Assembly: GCA_012510935.1 (NCBI GenBank)
Contig: JAAZHB010000136.1
Span: 1-5,310, forward strand
DNA from: Clostridiales bacterium
GTDB lineage: Bacteria > Bacillota_A > Clostridia > Peptostreptococcales > Anaerovoracaceae
Direction: 5' to 3'
Length of the DNA: 5,310 bases
Position numbers and translations under genes: made by a program. Shown piece by piece: positions 1 through 5,310 of the stretch. How positions within the stretch are numbered: position 1 is the stretch's first letter; each line of letters opens with the position of its first letter. The notes under the pieces are model-generated. The model was not told the origin of the DNA and made no database searches. It worked only from the letters and a program-made list of their open reading frames with translations.

Positions 1-10
1 AGAGAGGGTT

Positions 11-589
11 ATGTTAAAGGATCTTATTAAAAAAAATCGCTCATATAGAAACTACGACAGAAGTGTTCCGGTAACACGAGAGATGCTTCTTGAGATGGTT
101 GATTGTGCTCGACAAACACCTGCGAGCATGAGTATTCAGCCTCTGAAGTATTACTTAATTACTGATGAAGATGAGTGTAAAACGGTTTTGACTAATATAA
201 AATATGCCGCTAGCTTGCCAGATTACAGTTTTCCATACGATGGCAAGGAAGCTCCTGCCTATATTCTAATCTGTCAAGATACAGATGTGAATTCTAACCC
301 AGAAAGATTTCTTAAGGATGTTGGCATAGTTGCGCAGACGATTACTCTTGCTGCAACGGAAATGGGCTTGGGGTGTTGCATGATAGGAAACTATAGCAAT
401 GATAAGCTAAAAGAAAAGCTTGGCTTGGATGACAAATTCATTATACAACTTGTCATATCGCTTGGAGGTCGTGGTGAAGACATTAGACTAATTGACGCCA
501 AGGAGGGTGACTCTGTAATGTATTATCGCAGTGAGGACGATGTTCATTATGCTCCAAAACGTATGCTTACGGATGTAATTATTAAATAA
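11..589 (+). CDS. Nitroreductase-family FMN-dependent oxidoreductase
   Basis: The 192-residue protein has the length and motif order of a nitroreductase-family flavoprotein. These are usually cytoplasmic homodimers that bind FMN and use NAD(P)H to reduce nitro groups, quinones or other small molecules; the substrate here cannot be inferred. The N-terminal NRSYRNYD (residues 9-16) matches the family's R-S-x-R-x-[YF] FMN-phosphate segment. PASMSIQP (37-44) corresponds to the usual S-x-x-N-x-QP loop, with Ser where Asn is common. DVGIVAQ followed by LAATEMGLGCCMIG (103-126) is the classic core helix and Gly-rich turn, and LGGRG (151-155) lies near the C-terminal strand. The C-terminal YYR...HYAPKR segment (171-184) resembles clostridial members. 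The start is chosen because the family motif begins at residue 10. Only 10 bases precede it: a GAGAGGG-like ribosome binding site sits unusually close to the ATG, no promoter is visible, and no upstream in-frame stop can be checked. The gene converges on gyrA. The family call is firm; the specific function is unknown. Confidence 0.93.
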   Translation: MLKDLIKKNRSYRNYDRSVPVTREMLLEMVDCARQTPASMSIQPLKYYLITDEDECKTVLTNIKYAASLPDYSFPYDGKEAPAYILICQDTDVNSNPERFLKDVGIVAQTITLAATEMGLGCCMIGNYSNDKLKEKLGLDDKFIIQLVISLGGRGEDIRLIDAKEGDSVMYYRSEDDVHYAPKRMLTDVIIK

Positions 590-596
590 AATACAA

Positions 597-643
597 AGGG
601 GAAGGAATAATCTTAAGGATTTTCCTTCCCTTCTATTATTTTT
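597..643. terminator. Intrinsic terminator shared by the convergent nitroreductase gene and gyrBA
   Basis: A long hairpin lies 7 nt after the nitroreductase stop codon. Arm 597-607 (AGGGGAAGGAA) pairs with 622-632 (TTCCTTCCCTT), including one G-T pair. After a one-base bulge at T608, the stem continues with AATC (609-612) against GATT (618-621), closing on the 5-base loop TTAAG. On the plus strand a T-rich tract (634-643, TATTATTTTT) follows, as expected of a Rho-independent terminator for the nitroreductase. Read on the minus strand, the same stem starts about 40 nt past the gyrA stop and is followed by TTGTATTTTATTT, so it can plausibly end the gyrBA transcript as well. No other terminator-like hairpin is present in the 84-bp convergent gap. 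Confidence 0.88.
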
Positions 644-673
644 CAATCTGTTCAGTGAAGTACAAAAATGTGT

Positions 674-3202
674 TTACACTAAAGTGATTTGTTCATTTCC
701 ATCAGAGCCGAGATTTGGATTCTCATCCTTCTTGTCCTTTACCGTTGTTGAAGGTTTCTCTGCTGCTTCATCATCAATGACCTTGGCAATAGATACAATT
801 TTGATGTCTTTCTTGAACTTCATAATCTTTACACCCTTTGTCGATCTGCCAGATGTACTAATATCACTTGCCTTGATTCGAATAATTGTACCTTCTGAAT
901 TAATAATCATCAATTCATCATCGCTGCCAACAAGTGTTGCTCCAATTAGATGTCCTGTTTCGTCAAACTTACTCTTGTCGTATGTGGCAACACCTTTACC
1001 GCCACGGGCCTGAAGTCTGTACTCATCAAGAGCAGTTCTTTTTCCAAAGCCTTTCTCTGTGACTACGAGCATTTTTCTAGACTTATCGATATCTAATTCC
1101 ATTGATACGACTTCATCATTATCTTCAAGGGAAATAGCTCTTACTCCGCCTGCCGCTCTACCCATTGAACGTACATCTCCCTCGCTGAAGGCAATAGCCT
1201 TACCATTACGAGTCACAACAAGAACTGTTTCATTCACAGTTGAACGAGCTACACTAATTAGCTTGTCGTCATCCTTGAGGTTGATTGCAATTAGGCCTGT
1301 TTTTCTATTTGTATCAAATTCCTTGAGCGGAGTCTTCTTAATAGTTCCCTTCTTGGTTACCATTATCAGCTCTTCGTCTGTCTCAAGGCTCTTGATTGGA
1401 ATACAAGCAGTAACTCTCTCTCCCTGATTTAAATTCAAAAAGTTAATTAATGGAGTTCCCTTAGCATTTCTTGAAGCTTCTGGAATTTCGTATGCCTTAA
1501 TCTTATATACGCGTCCTGCATCTGTAAAGAACATCAGATAATCGTGGGTAGATGTAATAATTAGGTCTTTTACAAAATCAGTCTCTCTGGTTGTTAGGCC
1601 TTGAATTCCCTTTCCACCTCTTCGTTGAGCCTTATAAGTATTCTCAGGAACTCTCTTTACATATCCTAGATGTGTAAGTGTAATCGCTACTTCTTCCTCA
1701 TCAATAAGAGATTCCACATCAATTTCGCCTTCATCAGCAACGATACTAGCTCTTCTCTTATCCGCCCATTTATTTTTAATTTCTAGAAGTTCGTCTTTGA
1801 TTACTCCAAGAAGCTTGTGTATATCTGCAAGGATTTCCTTATAATATTTAATTTTTTCAAGAATTTCATTATATTCCTTCTCAAGCTTCTCTCTTTCGAG
1901 GCCTTGCAGACGAGCAAGTCTCATGTCTAGAATAGCCTGCGCTTGTACATCAGATAATTGAAACTTGACCATTAATTTAGCCTTAGCATCATTATAAGAT
2001 GCTCTAATTACACGAATGATTTCGTCAATATTATCAAGTGCAATAATAAGACCTTCGAGAATATGTGCTCTAGCCTCTGCCTTTGCAAGTTCAAATCTTG
2101 TTCTTCTTGTTACAACAATTCTTTGATGCTTTAAATACTCGTCTATAATTTCTCTAAGCGTTAAAATTTTAGGCTGTCCATCAACTAGTGCAAGCATAAT
2201 CATCGAATATGAAACCTGAAGCTGAGTGTGTTTATACAGTCTGTTTAGGATTATGTTTGGATTAGCGTCCTTCTTAAGTTCTATGACAATCCTAGTTCCT
2301 TCTCTGTTGGATTCATCTCTAATATCGTAGATGCCATCTACTCTCTTATTCTTTACAAGTTCAGCCATTGCCTCAATAAGACGGGCCTTATTAACCTGGT
2401 AAGGAATTTCTGAAATAATAATTTTATCCTTATTTCTTCCAACTCCTTCTTCGTAGTTAGTTACAGAACGAATTGTAACCTTCCCTTGACCTGTGTGATA
2501 TGCTTCGTGAGCCGAGGTACGCCCAAGAATAATTCCACCAGTTGGGAAATCAGGGGCCTTTATGTGCTTAATTAAATCGTCAACAGTTGCATCTGGATTG
2601 TCTATCATCTCAATGCATGCATCAATAACCTCACCAAGATTATGTGGAGGGATGGATGTTGCCATTCCTACCGCAATACCATTAGAGCCATTGATAAGAA
2701 GATTAGGAACTCTTGATGGCAATACCATTGGTTCTTTTTCTTCTCCATCAAAGTTATCCATAAAATCAACTGTGTCTTTGTCTAGGTCTCTCAACATTTG
2801 AAGTGAGAATGGAGACATTCTTGCCTCTGTGTATCTCATTGCGGCTGCTCCGTCACCATCAACCGAACCAAAGTTACCATGCCCATCTACTAGCATATAT
2901 CTTGTTGAAAAGTCCTGTGCAAGCTTAACCATTGCCTCATAAATTGAGCTATCTCCATGAGGGTGATATTTACCCATTACTTCACCGACAATTCTTGCTG
3001 ATTTCTTATGTGGCTTATCTGGTGTAACGCCTAGTTCATGCATTCCATATAGAATTCTTCTATGTACTGGCTTAAGACCATCTCTTACATCAGGAAGAGC
3101 ACGACCAACTATTACAGACATTGCGTAGTCGATATATGAATCCTTCATTTCGTGATATAAATCATGTTCTATAATCTTACTATTATCTAAAATGTCCGAC
3201 AT
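674..3202 (-). CDS. gyrA: DNA gyrase subunit A
   Basis: This is the DNA breakage-reunion and wrapping subunit of gyrase, which with GyrB forms the A2B2 topoisomerase that adds negative supercoils using ATP. The 842-residue length fits the family (E. coli 875, B. subtilis about 820). The winged-helix/tower region carries [16 protein letters not shown] (34-49), the quinolone loop [11 protein letters not shown] (80-90) and the catalytic Tyr124 in AAMRYTE. Ile176 in NGSNGIAVG is the counterpart of the DNA-bending Ile174 of E. coli. A charged coiled-coil region follows (about 365-480). The C-terminal six-bladed pinwheel starts near 504 and holds the canonical GyrA box QRRGGKG (526-532), which separates GyrA from ParC. 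Ser85 and Glu89 (E. coli Ser83 and Asp87 equivalents) look like the wild-type Gram-positive state. The last 32 residues are a poorly conserved, mildly acidic tail. The start is supported by a good ribosome binding site and full N-terminal alignment. gyrB lies 20 bp upstream in the same operon. Confidence 0.99.
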   Translation of the reverse strand: MSDILDNSKIIEHDLYHEMKDSYIDYAMSVIVGRALPDVRDGLKPVHRRILYGMHELGVTPDKPHKKSARIVGEVMGKYHPHGDSSIYEAMVKLAQDFSTRYMLVDGHGNFGSVDGDGAAAMRYTEARMSPFSLQMLRDLDKDTVDFMDNFDGEEKEPMVLPSRVPNLLINGSNGIAVGMATSIPPHNLGEVIDACIEMIDNPDATVDDLIKHIKAPDFPTGGIILGRTSAHEAYHTGQGKVTIRSVTNYEEGVGRNKDKIIISEIPYQVNKARLIEAMAELVKNKRVDGIYDIRDESNREGTRIVIELKKDANPNIILNRLYKHTQLQVSYSMIMLALVDGQPKILTLREIIDEYLKHQRIVVTRRTRFELAKAEARAHILEGLIIALDNIDEIIRVIRASYNDAKAKLMVKFQLSDVQAQAILDMRLARLQGLEREKLEKEYNEILEKIKYYKEILADIHKLLGVIKDELLEIKNKWADKRRASIVADEGEIDVESLIDEEEVAITLTHLGYVKRVPENTYKAQRRGGKGIQGLTTRETDFVKDLIITSTHDYLMFFTDAGRVYKIKAYEIPEASRNAKGTPLINFLNLNQGERVTACIPIKSLETDEELIMVTKKGTIKKTPLKEFDTNRKTGLIAINLKDDDKLISVARSTVNETVLVVTRNGKAIAFSEGDVRSMGRAAGGVRAISLEDNDEVVSMELDIDKSRKMLVVTEKGFGKRTALDEYRLQARGGKGVATYDKSKFDETGHLIGATLVGSDDELMIINSEGTIIRIKASDISTSGRSTKGVKIMKFKKDIKIVSIAKVIDDEAAEKPSTTVKDKKDENPNLGSDGNEQITLV

Positions 3203-3207
3203 TTTAT

Positions 3208-3213
3208 CTCCTT
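3208..3213 (-). promoter_or_regulatory. Ribosome binding site of gyrA
   Basis: Read on the minus strand, AAGGAG lies 5 nt before the gyrA ATG (ATAAA spacer). It fills much of the 20-nt gap after the gyrB stop codon. It fixes the gyrA start at 3202 and argues for independent ribosome loading on a shared gyrBA mRNA. No promoter fits into this gap. Confidence 0.9.
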
Positions 3214-3222
3214 AATTTTTCC

Positions 3223-5142
<1,920 letters not shown>

Positions 5143-5148
5143 TTATAA

Positions 5149-5154
5149 TCCTTT
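5149..5154 (-). promoter_or_regulatory. Ribosome binding site of gyrB
   Basis: Read on the minus strand, AAAGGA stands 6 nt before the gyrB ATG (TTATAA spacer). It is a moderate Shine-Dalgarno match at good spacing. With the in-frame TAA that immediately precedes the ATG, it settles the start codon. Confidence 0.8.
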
Positions 5155-5166
5155 CTGCATTTTCAC

Positions 5167-5198
5167 AATAAAAAATGCCGATGCCTCTTGGCATCGGC
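5167..5198 (-). terminator. Terminator-like hairpin immediately upstream of gyrB
   Basis: A perfect 9-bp GC-rich stem is formed by GCCGATGCC (5177-5185) and GGCATCGGC (5190-5198), with a 4-base loop. Read on the minus strand, the loop is AAGA and the stem is followed by ATTTTTTATT, the textbook form of an intrinsic terminator for leftward transcription. The plus-strand read has a weaker tail (TATATTTT). The T-run lies only about 30 nt before the gyrB ATG, leaving no room for a promoter between hairpin and gene. It is therefore either the terminator of a gene to the right of the window, an element of the gyrB leader, or both. A role as a DNA-level operator (an 18-bp palindromic pair over the start point) cannot be excluded. 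Confidence 0.75.
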
Positions 5199-5201
5199 TA
5201 T

Positions 5202-5230
5202 ATTTTACCATATAAGGCGCATTTTATCAA
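5202..5230 (-). promoter_or_regulatory. Predicted sigma-A promoter of the gyrBA operon
   Basis: Read on the minus strand, the -35 box TTGATA (5230-5225; 5 of 6 to consensus) is followed by a 17-bp spacer and the -10 box TAAAAT (5207-5202; 5 of 6). A TGG directly before the -10 makes an extended -10 (TGn). The expected start point is 7-8 nt beyond the -10, at about 5194-5195 (G or A), giving a 5' UTR of about 52 nt. This start lies inside the right-hand (minus-strand 5') arm of the hairpin at 5177-5198. A second TGnTAAAAT (5229-5221) overlaps the -35 box and may be a further, weaker -10. This is the best promoter match seen in the gyrB upstream region. Confidence 0.72.
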
Positions 5231-5309
5231 TTAAATGGTTTTTCTCCTTTTTATTACAAAGTCGCCTTAAATCGCAAAATTTAAAGGTTTTTTCAAGAGA
5301 AATCGTTAT
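5205..5309 (-). other. Possible 3' end of an upstream minus-strand gene, otherwise AT-rich intergenic DNA
   Basis: On the minus strand one frame is open from the window edge (first full codon at 5309) for 34 codons, to a TAA at 5207-5205. The translated end (…NKKEKNHLIDKMRLIW) is basic and matches no family I recognise, including the RecF and DUF370/RemB proteins often found upstream of gyrB. In its favour, the stop is only 6 nt before the terminator-like hairpin, a normal spacing for a gene end. Against it, the stretch is strongly AT-rich, looks intergenic, and contains the gyrB promoter; an open run of this length in such DNA is not very unlikely by chance. No other gene, repeat or RNA is evident in 5231-5310. 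Confidence 0.22.
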
Positions 5310-5310
5310 A

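Noticed and set aside
11..589. Functional link between the nitroreductase and gyrase, such as a drug-activation cassette
   Set aside because: The genes are convergent, separated by a strong terminator and not co-transcribed. Adjacency alone does not support a shared role.
684..1427. Plus-strand open frames of 109 and 122 codons opposite the gyrA 3' part
   Set aside because: They are antisense to the conserved GyrA pinwheel, rich in Ser/Leu/Ile as expected from reverse reading, and have no ribosome binding site or recognisable motif.
2562..2801. Plus-strand 79-codon open frame opposite the gyrA N-terminal half
   Set aside because: It is fully antisense to conserved GyrA sequence, with no family resemblance or start signal.
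5220..5250. AAAGGAG (minus strand, 5250-5244) as a ribosome binding site for a small gene
   Set aside because: No ATG, GTG or TTG at proper spacing opens more than a few codons; the ATG at 5222-5220 is about 21 nt away and stops after five codons.
5161..5310. Replication-origin elements such as DnaA boxes, considered because gyrB often lies near oriC in Firmicutes
   Set aside because: No sequence close to TTATCCACA and no repeat cluster was found on either strand in this stretch.

Overview
This window is a housekeeping locus from a low-GC bacterium, roughly 40% G+C by eye. It looks like a Gram-positive Firmicute, most likely of the clostridial group. The evidence is the Firmicutes-type DNA gyrase (a GyrB of about 640 residues without the large proteobacterial insertion, and Glu rather than Asp at the GyrA position equivalent to E. 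coli Asp87), AGGAG-like ribosome binding sites and AT-rich intergenic DNA. The genus cannot be fixed from the sequence alone.

Layout from left to right: a plus-strand nitroreductase-family flavoprotein gene (11-589); an 84-bp convergent gap with a strong, probably bidirectional terminator (597-643); gyrA on the minus strand (674-3202); a 20-bp gap with a strong ribosome binding site; gyrB on the minus strand (3223-5142); and about 170 bp of AT-rich DNA upstream of gyrB (5143-5310). That last stretch carries a well-formed sigma-A-type promoter (5202-5230) followed at once by a perfect 9-bp GC-rich hairpin with a T-run (5167-5198).

gyrB and gyrA form a two-gene operon transcribed right to left. 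It encodes the ATPase/TOPRIM and cleavage/wrapping subunits of DNA gyrase, the A2B2 enzyme that introduces negative supercoils. Every catalytic motif checked is intact, and the fluoroquinolone-contact positions look wild type. The nitroreductase is transcribed toward the operon and has no evident functional link to it.

No CRISPR array, mobile element, tRNA, rRNA or unknown multi-gene system is visible. The most interesting part is the gyrB upstream region. The predicted gyrB start point falls inside the 5' arm of a terminator-like hairpin, so the hairpin may stop transcripts arriving from upstream while sparing those started at gyrB's own promoter. A reading frame running in from the right edge stops 6 nt before this hairpin and may be the tail of an upstream gene.
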